NCBI RefSeq assembly: GCF_012034205.1
Contig: NZ_JAATEM010000018.1
Location: 62,001-126,000 of the forward strand
Reading direction: 5' to 3'
Source of the DNA: Streptomyces composti
GTDB lineage: Bacteria; Actinomycetota; Actinomycetes; Streptomycetales; Streptomycetaceae
Length of the DNA: 64,000 nt
The first letter of the stretch is position 1. Each line of letters starts with the position of its first letter. The position numbers and the translations under genes are program-made. Below are positions 16,906 to 24,235 of this stretch, piece by piece. The notes beneath the pieces were generated by a model. That model was not told the origin of the DNA. It made no database searches and was given only the letters and a program-made list of their open reading frames with translations.

Positions 16906-17172
16906 TCAGGCCCCTTCCTTCAGCACCCGGCTGATCAGCCGGCGCTGCTCGTCGGTCAGCCGCGGGTCGGAGCAGTACACGGTCCGGCCGTCGACCGTGA
17001 TCTGGTAGCTGAAGCCGTCGGGCACGCCGATGGGCGGGGTGCCCCGGCCCGCGGCCATCGCCTGCTCGGCCAGGGCGTGCCACTCGTCTGCATCGGCCCG
17101 GCCCGAGGTGTCGACCTCGGCCACCCGCTCGATGCCCGCGAAACCGCCGGTGCGTCTCACCTGGATGCGCAT
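16906..17172 (-). CDS. Emfourin-type protealysin inhibitor
   Basis: 88 aa small acidic protein without a signal peptide: MRIQVRRTGGFAGIERVAEVDTS..., then PPIGVPDGFSYQITVDGRTVYCSD and a C-terminal helix DEQRRLISRVLKEG. Size, the N-terminal GGFAGI motif, the F-Y-x-I-x-V-D core and the position 21 bases downstream of a protealysin-like M4 peptidase gene match emfourins, slow tight-binding inhibitors of protealysin-like proteases. It is most likely translated from the same mRNA and keeps the protease inactive inside the cell. The assignment rests on motif memory and gene context. Confidence 0.8.
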   Translation of the reverse strand: MRIQVRRTGGFAGIERVAEVDTSGRADADEWHALAEQAMAAGRGTPPIGVPDGFSYQITVDGRTVYCSDPRLTDEQRRLISRVLKEGA

Positions 17173-17193
17173 GGCTCCGTGTCTAGTACGGAA

Positions 17194-18249
17194 CTACAGG
17201 GTCCGCACCCCGACCTGTTCCCAGGCCTTGTTCACCGCGTCCAGCTCCTCGCCCTCGCCGTAACGGGCGCGGGCCGCCGTCACGGTGAGCGTGGCGAAGT
17301 CGCTGAACGACGCGTCCTGCTGCAGCTCACCGCCGGTGAGCACGTCGTACCAGACCTGCCCGGCCCGCTCCCAGGCGTGCCCGCCCAGCTCGGTGGCCGC
17401 GAGGTAGAAGGCGTGGTTGGGGATGCCGGAGTTGATGTGCACCCCGCCGTTGTCCCGGCCGGTGTTCACATAGTCGTCCATGGTGGCCGGCTGCGGGTCC
17501 TTGCCGAGCACGTCGTCGTCGTAGGCGGTGCCCGGCGCCTTCATGGAGCGCAGCGCCTTGCCGGTGACGCGCGGGGCGAGCAGGCCGGCGCCGATCAGCC
17601 AGTCGGCCTCGTCGGCCGTCTGGCCCAGCGTGTACTGCTTGATCAGGGCGCCGAAGACGTCGGAGACGGACTCGTTGAGCGCGCCGGGCTGGCCGAAGTA
17701 GGTCAGGTTCGCCGTGTACTGGGTGACGCCGTGGGCGAGCTCGTGGCCGATGACGTCGATGGGGATGGTGAAGTCCAGGAAGATCTCCCCGTCGCCGTCC
17801 CCGAAGACCATCTGCTCGCCGTTCCAGAACGCGTTGTTGTACTCGCGGTCGTAGTGCACGGTCGCGTCCAGGGGCAGCCCGTGGCCGTCGATCGAGTCCC
17901 GCCCGTAGGCCTTGAGGAACAGCTCGAAGGTGGCGCCCAGGCCCGCGTAGGCGCGGTTGACGGTGGCGTCCTTGCCGGGTTCGTCGCCCTCGCCGCGGAC
18001 CTTGCGGCCGGGCAGGTCGGTGCCGTTGCGGGCGTCGTACACCGTGCGGTGCGGCTTGCCGGGCTCGGCGGCGGCGAGCGGGGCGACGGCCCGGGCGCCG
18101 ACCACGGTGGTCAGGCGGCGCTGGGTGCGCTCGTAGGCGTCGCGCTGGAGGGTGCGGCGGGCGGGACGGGCGAGGACGGGGTCGCCGGCCTGGGCGAGCC
18201 GGTCCAGGACGTGCGGCGGGACGATGGTGCAGAAGACGGGCGTGGTCAT
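17194..18249 (-). CDS. Protealysin-like M4 metallopeptidase
   Basis: 351 aa thermolysin-family Zn protease. The start at ATG 18249 gives MTTPVFCTIVPPHVLDRLAQ, the short protealysin-type propeptide with its VPP motif and no signal peptide; a longer frame reaches further upstream but is not supported. Active-site motifs: HELAHGVTQ (HExxH) and third Zn ligand in ALNESVSDVFG, and the catalytic His region DNGGVHINSGIPNHAF. Residue order matches M4 N- and C-domains. The downstream emfourin gene suggests an intracellular or non-classically released protease under inhibitor control. A 16-bp palindromic site lies 21 bases upstream. Confidence 0.92.
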   Translation of the reverse strand: MTTPVFCTIVPPHVLDRLAQAGDPVLARPARRTLQRDAYERTQRRLTTVVGARAVAPLAAAEPGKPHRTVYDARNGTDLPGRKVRGEGDEPGKDATVNRAYAGLGATFELFLKAYGRDSIDGHGLPLDATVHYDREYNNAFWNGEQMVFGDGDGEIFLDFTIPIDVIGHELAHGVTQYTANLTYFGQPGALNESVSDVFGALIKQYTLGQTADEADWLIGAGLLAPRVTGKALRSMKAPGTAYDDDVLGKDPQPATMDDYVNTGRDNGGVHINSGIPNHAFYLAATELGGHAWERAGQVWYDVLTGGELQQDASFSDFATLTVTAARARYGEGEELDAVNKAWEQVGVRTL

Positions 18250-18269
18250 GTGCGGCACGATGGCACTGC

Positions 18270-18285
18270 GTGACGTCGATGTCAC
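18270..18285. promoter_or_regulatory. Palindromic operator before the M4 protease
   Basis: GTGAC-GTCGAT-GTCAC, near-perfect dyad around TCGA, located 21-36 bases upstream of the protease ATG. A smaller dyad ACCATGATTGGT follows at 18295-18306. Likely repressor or activator site for the protease/inhibitor unit. Confidence 0.45.
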
Positions 18286-18441
18286 GGCATGCAACCATGA
18301 TTGGTGAATTGTGCGGGCAATCCGCCACGGCGTCGCCGGGCGAAGTGGTATGCGGCACGTTTTGTCCAGTTCATCCCTCCCGTCCCGCATACTGATACAT
18401 GCCCCCGCACCAAGCGCGGCTCGGATAAGCTGCGGAGCATC

Positions 18442-18489
18442 ATGCGTTTCGGGCTGCTTCTCCTTAGCTGCCGCGGCGAGGGCCTGTAG
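18442..18489 (+). CDS. leuA leader peptide
   Basis: A 15-codon frame, MRFGLLLLSCRGEGL, starts at ATG 18442 with GCGGAG about eight bases upstream, and stops 88 bases before the leuA ATG. Four consecutive Leu codons (18454-18465: CTG CTT CTC CTT) plus one more Leu at the end fit a leucine-sensing leader whose ribosome stalling changes the fold of the downstream leader. Two of the codons (CTT) are rare in such a GC-rich genome, which would sharpen sensing. Too short for ordinary gene calling; the evidence is the Leu run and its position. Confidence 0.8.
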   Translation: MRFGLLLLSCRGEGL

Positions 18490-18493
18490 TCGA

Positions 18494-18556
18494 GGCCGAC
18501 CCCCTCCCCGCGGAGTTTGGCGCTGCGCCGTCGGCCGTCCATCCGGACCCCCGCGG
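18494..18556 (+). promoter_or_regulatory. LEU-element-type pseudoknot leader of leuA
   Basis: GGCCGAC (18494-18500) pairs with GTCGGCC (18530-18536), enclosing a small hairpin GGCG-CTG-CGCC (18519-18529). The loop also holds CCGCGG (18508-18513), which can pair with a second CCGCGG at 18551-18556, just upstream of the GAGGAG ribosome site (18563-18568), making a pseudoknot. A conserved pseudoknot upstream of actinobacterial leuA, the LEU element, has been described; this matches it in position and layout. The leader peptide stop is four bases before it, so ribosome position could choose the fold. Confidence 0.75.
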
Positions 18557-18577
18557 ACCATCGAGGAGCCCCAGGAA

Positions 18578-20299
18578 ATGGCAAACCGCCAGCAGCCCAG
18601 CCCCATGCCGATCCACAAGTACGGCCGCTACGAGCAGGTCGACATCCCCGACCGCACCTGGCCGGACAAGCGGATCACCCAAGCCCCGCGCTGGCTGTCC
18701 ACCGACCTGCGCGACGGCAACCAGGCCCTGATCGACCCCATGTCGCCCGCCCGCAAGCGCGCGATGTTCGACCTGCTGGTCAAGATGGGCTACAAGGAGA
18801 TCGAGGTCGGCTTCCCCGCCTCCGGCCAGACCGACTTCGACTTCGTGCGCTCCATCATCGAGGAGCCCGGCGCCATCCCGGACGACGTCACCATCTCCGT
18901 CCTGACCCAGGCCCGTGAGGACCTGATCGAGCGGACCGTCGAGTCGCTGCAGGGCGCCAAGCGGGCCACCGTCCACCTGTACAACGCCACCGCCCCGGTC
19001 TTCCGCCGGGTGGTCTTCCGCGGCTCCAAGGACGACATCAAGCAGATCGCCGTCGACGGCACCCGCCTGGTGATGGAGTACGCCGAGAAGCTGCTGGGCG
19101 ACGAGACCGAGTTCGGGTACCAGTACTCGCCGGAGATCTTCACCGACACCGAGCTGGACTTCGCGCTGGAGGTCTGCGAGGCGGTGATGGACGTCTGGCA
19201 GCCCGGCCCCGACCGGGAGATCATCCTGAACCTGCCGGCCACCGTCGAGCGCTCCACGCCCTCCACGCACGCCGACCGCTTCGAGTGGATGCACCGCAAC
19301 CTCTCCCGCCGCGAGTACATCTGCCTGTCGGCCCACCCGCACAACGACCGCGGCACCGCCGTCGCCGCCGCCGAGCTGGCCGTGATGGCCGGCGCCGACC
19401 GCGTCGAGGGCTGCCTGTTCGGGCAGGGCGAGCGCACCGGCAACGTCGACCTGGTCACCCTGGGCATGAACCTGTTCTCCCAGGGCGTCGACCCGCAGAT
19501 CGACTTCTCCGACATCGACGAGATCCGTCGCACGTGGGAGTACTGCAACCAGATGGAGGTCCACCCGCGCCACCCGTACGTGGGCGACCTGGTCTACACG
19601 TCCTTCTCCGGCTCCCACCAGGACGCCATCAAGAAGGGCTTCGACGCCATGGAGGCCGAGGCCGAGGCCAAGGGCGTCAGCGTCGACGACCTGGAGTGGG
19701 CCGTGCCGTACCTGCCCATCGACCCCAAGGACGTCGGCCGCTCCTACGAGGCGGTCATCCGGGTCAACTCGCAGTCCGGCAAGGGCGGTATCGCCTACGT
19801 CCTGAAGAACGACCACAACCTGGACCTGCCGCGCCGGATGCAGATCGAGTTCTCCAAGATCATCCAGGCGAAGACGGACGCCGAGGGCGGCGAGGTCACG
19901 CCGAAGGACATCTGGGAGATCTTCCAGGACGAGTACCTGCCCAACCCGGACAACCCCTGGGGCCGCATCCAGGTCAGGAACGGGCAGTCCACCACCGACC
20001 GGGACGGTGTGGACACGCTCACCGTCGAGGCCACCGTGGACGGTCAGGACACCGTGCTGACCGGCACCGGCAACGGTCCGATCTCGGCCTTCTTCGACGC
20101 GCTGCAGTCCATCGGCATCGACGTACGCCTGCTGGACTACCAGGAGCACACGATGAGCGAGGGCGCCTCCGCGCAGGCCGCCTCCTACATCGAGTGCGCC
20201 ATCGGCGACAAGGTCCTGTGGGGCATCGGAATCGACGCGAACACCACGCGCGCCTCGCTGAAGGCGGTCGTCTCGGCCGTCAACCGGGCGGCTCGCTGA
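18578..20299 (+). CDS. leuA: 2-isopropylmalate synthase
   Basis: 573 aa, the long actinobacterial form. Condenses acetyl-CoA with 2-oxoisovalerate in the first committed step of leucine synthesis. The TIM-barrel has STDLRDGNQALIDPM with the catalytic Arg-Asp, and the metal motif LSAHPHNDRGTA (HxHN). A C-terminal LeuA allosteric domain (about residues 440-573, including TGTGNGPISAF) binds leucine for feedback inhibition. ATG 18578 follows GAGGAG at nine bases. Control is expected at two levels: feedback inhibition and the Leu-rich leader/pseudoknot upstream. A strong hairpin ends the transcript. Confidence 0.96.
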   Translation: MANRQQPSPMPIHKYGRYEQVDIPDRTWPDKRITQAPRWLSTDLRDGNQALIDPMSPARKRAMFDLLVKMGYKEIEVGFPASGQTDFDFVRSIIEEPGAIPDDVTISVLTQAREDLIERTVESLQGAKRATVHLYNATAPVFRRVVFRGSKDDIKQIAVDGTRLVMEYAEKLLGDETEFGYQYSPEIFTDTELDFALEVCEAVMDVWQPGPDREIILNLPATVERSTPSTHADRFEWMHRNLSRREYICLSAHPHNDRGTAVAAAELAVMAGADRVEGCLFGQGERTGNVDLVTLGMNLFSQGVDPQIDFSDIDEIRRTWEYCNQMEVHPRHPYVGDLVYTSFSGSHQDAIKKGFDAMEAEAEAKGVSVDDLEWAVPYLPIDPKDVGRSYEAVIRVNSQSGKGGIAYVLKNDHNLDLPRRMQIEFSKIIQAKTDAEGGEVTPKDIWEIFQDEYLPNPDNPWGRIQVRNGQSTTDRDGVDTLTVEATVDGQDTVLTGTGNGPISAFFDALQSIGIDVRLLDYQEHTMSEGASAQAASYIECAIGDKVLWGIGIDANTTRASLKAVVSAVNRAAR

Positions 20300-20321
20300 G
20301 CAGCCGGTTCGTGGGATGTGC

Positions 20322-20355
20322 GGGCTCCGTCCGCCTTTCGGGGCGGGCGGAGCCC
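20322..20355 (+). terminator. leuA terminator
   Basis: About 14-bp stem: GGGCTCCG pairs with CGGAGCCC, continued by a U-G and CCGCC/GGCGG, around a 6-nt loop TTTCGG. Confidence 0.75.
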
Positions 20356-20482
20356 CGTCGTATACCGGCCAACTCGCCGCAGAGGTCACGGAAAGGTCTC
20401 GTCCGGGGTGCTGACTCCACCCGGGGGATGTGGCTAACATCACGCAAGCGCGGCGACGATGCTGGGCTGATGGAGGTGCGAC

Positions 20483-21178
20483 GTGCTGCCAGGACGGGGA
20501 CCGAACGGCCGTGCCGCCGCGCTTGCGCGCCTTCTCGGCACCCGCATCGCCTGGACGCCGGTCGGTGACGGGGAGTTCTTCTGCCCCGGCTGCGGCGGCG
20601 ACCGCAACTATCAGCGCCTCGCCGGGCATCGCCGCTTCTGTCTGCTGGGTGTGCCGGTGCTGCCGCGCGGCGAGACCGGCCCGGTCGTCGAGTGCGCCGC
20701 CTGCCGCCGCCACTTCGGCACCGACGTCCTCGACCACCCGACCACCACCCGCTTCTCCGCGATGCTCCGCGACGCCGTGCACACCGTCGCCCTCGCCGTG
20801 CTCGCCGCCGGCGGCACCACGTCCCGCGCCGCCCTGGAGACCGCCGCGAGCACCGTCCGCGCGGCCGGCTTCGAGGACTGCTCCACGGAGCAACTCGCCT
20901 CACTCGTCGACGCGCTGGCCGCCGACACCGGCCGCATCACCGGCGAGCCCTGCGCGGCCGGCCTCGCCATCGAGCTGCACGAGGCCCTCGATCCGCTCGC
21001 CCCGCACCTCGCCGCCCCCGGCCGCGAATCGATCCTGCTGCAGGCCGCCCGCATCGCCCTCGCCGACGGCCCCTACACCCCCGCCGAACGCGACACCCTC
21101 GCCACCGTCGGGGCGGCCCTGACCATCTGCACCGACGACATCACCCGCCTTCTGGAGTCGGCCCGCACGCCCTCCTGA
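20483..21178 (+). CDS. TerB-like protein with N-terminal zinc-ribbon
   Basis: 231 aa. The N-terminus holds two CxxC knuckles (FFCPGCGG and VECAACRRHFG), a likely zinc ribbon at residues 33-75. It is followed by an all-helical TerB-like domain with the acidic ADGPYTPAERDTL motif near residue 196, typical of TerB metal-binding loops. The family is named for tellurite resistance, but no ter operon is present here, so a tellurite role is not implied. GTG start at 20483 with GGAGG six bases upstream. Converges with the flavoprotein gene downstream. Confidence 0.72.
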   Translation: MLPGRGPNGRAAALARLLGTRIAWTPVGDGEFFCPGCGGDRNYQRLAGHRRFCLLGVPVLPRGETGPVVECAACRRHFGTDVLDHPTTTRFSAMLRDAVHTVALAVLAAGGTTSRAALETAASTVRAAGFEDCSTEQLASLVDALAADTGRITGEPCAAGLAIELHEALDPLAPHLAAPGRESILLQAARIALADGPYTPAERDTLATVGAALTICTDDITRLLESARTPS

Positions 21179-21192
21179 CCCGCACCACCCGA

Positions 21193-22590
21193 TCACGAGC
21201 CGCAGCAACCGCCCCCGGGGGATGCTCCGGTGACGGTCCGTCCCGAGGGCTCCACCTGGACGACCCGCGGAGCGGGCGCGCAACAGCCGCCGCCCTCGAA
21301 CTCCTGCGTCTCGGGGGCGTCGAACAGGCCCGCGCCGCCGCAGACCCCCGTCTCGGGGAGCGTCAGCTCCACGCGGTCGGCGGACTCCAGGTCACCGGCG
21401 ATCGCCGCGGCGACGGAGCGGACCTGCTCGTATCCCGTCATCGCCAGGAACGTCGGGGCGCGGCCGTAGGACTTCATGCCCACCAGGTACACGCCCGGCT
21501 CGGGATGGGCGAGTTCGCGGTGGCCGTGGGGGTGGACGGTGCCGCAGGAGTGCTGGTTGGGGTCGATCAGGGGGGCCAGGGCGGCGGGGGCCTGGAGGCG
21601 TTCGTCCAGGCGCAGGCGCAACTCGTCCAGGAAGGACAGGTCGGGCCGGAAGCCGGTCAGCACGACCACCTCGTCGACCGGTTCCAGTCGGCGGCCGTCC
21701 TCGCCGGTCAGGACCAGGCGGCCGTCGGGGGCGCGTTCGATCGCCTCGGTGCGGAAGCCGGTGACCGCGTCCGCGTGACCCTCGTCCACGGCGGCCTTCG
21801 CGGCAAGGCCCAGGGCGCCCCGGGCGGGGAGCTGGTCGGCCTCGCCGCCGCCGAAGGTGGAGCCCGAGATGCCCCGGCGCAGGATCCACACGGCCTTCGT
21901 CCCCCTGCCGTCGCCGGACTGGGCCAGGTCGGCCAGGTACACCAGCGCGGTGAAGGCGGAGGCGCCGGAACCGATCACGGCGACGCGCCGGCCCGCGTAC
22001 CGGGCGCGGATCGCGGGGACCTTCAGGTCCGGGACGCGGTAGGTGATCCGGTCCGCGGCGGCCTGCTCGCCGAGCGCGGGCAGACCGCTGCCCCCGGCCG
22101 GTGACGGTGTGCTCCAGGTGCCGGAGGCGTCGACGACGGCCCGGGCGAGCAGGCGTTCCTCGCGGCCGCCGGCGCGGGCGACCTGCACGACGAACGGCTG
22201 CCGCTCGCGGTCCGCGTCCACGATCCGGTCCCGGCCCGCTCGGGAGACACCGGTGACCCGGGCGCCGTAGCGCACCCGCTCGCCCAGGGCGTCGGCGAGC
22301 GGCTGGAGATACCGTTCCGCCCAGTCGCCACCGGAGGGACAGCCGGCCGGGTCGGGGCGGGACCAGCCCGTAGGGGCCAGGAGCTTCTCGGCGGCGGGAT
22401 CGACCACCTCGCCCCAGGTGGAGAAGAGGCGCACGTGCGACCACTCGCGCACCGCGGCGCCGGCGGCGGACCCGGCCTCCAGGACCAGGGGCTCGATGCC
22501 CCGTTCGACCAGGTGAGCGGCGGCGGCCAGACCCACGGGTCCGGCCCCGATCACCACGACGGGCAACTCGGCGTCGACGGGCGCGTTCAC
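21193..22590 (-). CDS. FAD/NAD(P)-dependent flavoprotein with C-terminal Cys pairs (ars cluster)
   Basis: 465 aa flavoprotein. FAD Rossmann motif VVVIGAGPVGLAAAAHL near the N-terminus, a second nucleotide motif VAVIGSGASAF in the middle (NADPH type), and DEVVVLTGFRPDLSFLD. After the catalytic core comes a tail with VCGGAGLF and two vicinal Cys pairs (GGGCCAPAP and the terminal GGGCCGS), well suited to bind a soft metal(loid) such as As(III). The GTG start at 22590 has GAGGAG seven bases upstream. Divergent from the next flavoprotein across an ArsR-type operator region. A redox role in arsenic handling is inferred from context; the substrate is unknown. Confidence 0.78.
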   Translation of the reverse strand: MNAPVDAELPVVVIGAGPVGLAAAAHLVERGIEPLVLEAGSAAGAAVREWSHVRLFSTWGEVVDPAAEKLLAPTGWSRPDPAGCPSGGDWAERYLQPLADALGERVRYGARVTGVSRAGRDRIVDADRERQPFVVQVARAGGREERLLARAVVDASGTWSTPSPAGGSGLPALGEQAAADRITYRVPDLKVPAIRARYAGRRVAVIGSGASAFTALVYLADLAQSGDGRGTKAVWILRRGISGSTFGGGEADQLPARGALGLAAKAAVDEGHADAVTGFRTEAIERAPDGRLVLTGEDGRRLEPVDEVVVLTGFRPDLSFLDELRLRLDERLQAPAALAPLIDPNQHSCGTVHPHGHRELAHPEPGVYLVGMKSYGRAPTFLAMTGYEQVRSVAAAIAGDLESADRVELTLPETGVCGGAGLFDAPETQEFEGGGCCAPAPRVVQVEPSGRTVTGASPGGGCCGS

Positions 22591-22608
22591 GGCGGCTCCT
22601 CGAGTATT

Positions 22609-22622
22609 TCGACATCTGTCGA
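22609..22622. promoter_or_regulatory. Predicted ArsR operator O1
   Basis: Inverted repeat TCGACA-TC-TGTCGA, 19 bases upstream of the minus-strand flavoprotein GTG. Shares the ATGTCGAA half-site (minus strand) with O3 at the arsR start. Confidence 0.65.
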
Positions 22623-22650
22623 TGACTTGCGCAGCCCAGCATGGCACCTG

Positions 22651-22684
22651 TATTGATGGGCGTCAACATAGACATTCATCAATA
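22651..22684. promoter_or_regulatory. Predicted ArsR operator O2
   Basis: Perfect 8-bp arms TATTGATG / CATCAATA enclose GTCAACATAGAC (22662-22673), a 12-mer found again exactly in O3 (23820-23831). The dyad ends 15 bases before the arsO-like ATG. Confidence 0.7.
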
Positions 22685-22699
22685 TGGAGGGGATTGCTG

Positions 22700-23761
22700 A
22701 TGGAGCAGCGTGATGTGGTGGTGATCGGTGGCGGCCAGTCCGGGCTCGCCACGGCGCATGCGCTGCTGCGGCGGAGGCTGCGGCCGGTGGTGCTGGAGGC
22801 GTCCGGCCGGGCGGCCGGGTCGTGGCCGCGCTACTATGACAGCCTCACGCTGTTCTCGCCGGCCCGCTACAGCTCACTGCCCGGGATGCCGTTCCCCGGA
22901 GCCGACCGCGACCGATATCCGCGCCGGGACGAGGTCGTCGCCTACCTCACCGCCTACGCCGAACGCCTGGATGCGGACATCCGCACCGGCTGCCGAGTCG
23001 GTGCCGTCCACCGCACGGGCGACACCTTCACGCTGGAACTTCAGGGGGGCGAGCGGCTGAGCGCACGGGCCGTCGTGGCCGCCTCAGGCGCGTTCGGGCG
23101 CCCGCACCGGCCCGCGCTGCCCGGCCTGGAGGAGTTCGAGGGCGAGGTGCTGCACGCCGCCGACTATCGCCGTCCGGCTCCGTTCACAGGCCGCCGGGTG
23201 GTCGTGGTCGGGGCCGGGAACTCTGCGGTCCAGATCGCCGCCGAGCTCGCCGGGACGGCGCGCGTCACGCTCGCCACCCGCGCACCGGTGAGGTTCGCCC
23301 CGCAGCGCATCCTTGGTCGTGACCTGCACTTCTGGCTGGCCCGTACCGGCTTGGACAGCGCCCCGCTCGGCCGGTTCCTGTCGCGCCCGCCCACCCAGCC
23401 GGTCCTGGACGACGGCCGTTACCGGGCCGCACTGGCCGCCGGACGGCCCGACCGGCGGCCGCTGTTCACGGAGGCCGACGGGTCCGAACTCCGCTGGCCG
23501 GACGGGCGGCGGGAGAAGGTCGACGCGATCGTGCTGGCCACCGGTTACCGCCCAGACCTGCCCTACTTGGCCGACCTGGACGGCGCGCTCGACGCCGAGG
23601 GGAACCCCCGGCACCGCGAGGGCATCGCCGTCGGCGTTCCGGGTCTGGCGTTCACCGGGCTGGAGTGGCAGCGCAGCCTGTCGTCGAACTCGCTGCGCGG
23701 CGTGGGGCGGGACGCAGGCCGCGTGGCCCGGCACCTTGCTGCCTACCTTGCGGGCCGGTGA
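22700..23761 (+). CDS. ArsO-like flavin-dependent monooxygenase
   Basis: 353 aa, matching the small flavin-binding monooxygenases associated with arsenic operons (ArsO). FAD motif VVVIGGGQSGLATAHALL at the N-terminus, the YYDSLTLFSPARYSSLPGMPFPG segment characteristic of this subgroup, NADPH motif VVVVGAGNSAVQIAAEL and VDAIVLATGYRPDLPYL. ATG at 22700 follows TGGAGGGG. Controlled with the divergent flavoprotein by the dyads in the 109-base gap; arsR follows 72 bases downstream. The exact reaction of ArsO proteins is not established. Confidence 0.8.
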   Translation: MEQRDVVVIGGGQSGLATAHALLRRRLRPVVLEASGRAAGSWPRYYDSLTLFSPARYSSLPGMPFPGADRDRYPRRDEVVAYLTAYAERLDADIRTGCRVGAVHRTGDTFTLELQGGERLSARAVVAASGAFGRPHRPALPGLEEFEGEVLHAADYRRPAPFTGRRVVVVGAGNSAVQIAAELAGTARVTLATRAPVRFAPQRILGRDLHFWLARTGLDSAPLGRFLSRPPTQPVLDDGRYRAALAAGRPDRRPLFTEADGSELRWPDGRREKVDAIVLATGYRPDLPYLADLDGALDAEGNPRHREGIAVGVPGLAFTGLEWQRSLSSNSLRGVGRDAGRVARHLAAYLAGR

Positions 23762-23809
23762 AGGGAGCCTCGCGCAGCAGTGAGGGAACACGCGGTCTCC
23801 CGTAGCTGG

Positions 23810-23841
23810 TTCGACATGTGTCAACATAGACGTATGTCGAA
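23810..23841. promoter_or_regulatory. Predicted ArsR operator O3, overlapping the arsR start
   Basis: Perfect arms TTCGACAT (23810-23817) and ATGTCGAA (23834-23841) around GTCAACATAGAC. The right arm begins with the arsR ATG itself, so bound repressor would cover the start, consistent with tight autoregulation and perhaps a leaderless mRNA. Confidence 0.7.
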
Positions 23842-24208
23842 TGCCGAGGTGCTGCCGCTGCTCGGGCCCGCCGCCGACCAGGGCGTGACGCCGTGCTGCC
23901 CGCCGCTGACCGAGCGGCCGATGACCGCAGAGGAGGCCGAGACGGCCGCGCGGATGTTCAAGGCGCTGGGTGACCCCGTCCGGCTCCGGCTGTTCTCCGC
24001 GGTGGCCTCGCACGAGGGCGGCGAAGCCTGTGTGTGCGACATCTCCGACGTCGGCGTCTCCCAGCCCACGGTGTCCCACCACCTGAAGAAGCTCAAGGAA
24101 GCCGGACTGCTCACCTCGGAGCGGCGCGGGACCTGGGTCTACTACCGGGTCGAGCCGTCGGTGCTGGCCGCGATGGGCAGGCTGCTGGTCCCGTCGGCCG
24201 CCGCCTGA
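23834..24208 (+). CDS. arsR: ArsR-family metalloregulator
   Basis: 124 aa winged-helix repressor. FKALGDPVRLRLFSAV starts the DNA-binding domain; ACVCDISDVGVSQPTVSHHLKKLKEAGLL holds the ArsR metal site (CVCD, equivalent to the ELCVCD box) and recognition helix. An extra vicinal pair near the N-terminus (TPCCPPL) could complete a three- or four-Cys As(III) site. ATG at 23834 is chosen because it gives the typical N-terminus; no Shine-Dalgarno precedes it, and it lies inside a palindromic operator. Likely represses both flavoprotein genes and itself/arsC. Confidence 0.9.
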   Translation: MSNAEVLPLLGPAADQGVTPCCPPLTERPMTAEEAETAARMFKALGDPVRLRLFSAVASHEGGEACVCDISDVGVSQPTVSHHLKKLKEAGLLTSERRGTWVYYRVEPSVLAAMGRLLVPSAAA

Positions 24209-24235
24209 GCCCTGCGACCGGAAAGAGCGATCAGC

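Noticed and set aside
18250..18618. N-terminal extension of the M4 peptidase to 474 aa
   Set aside because: The added residues overlap the leuA leader and lack a signal peptide; the VPP propeptide begins at the ATG 18249.
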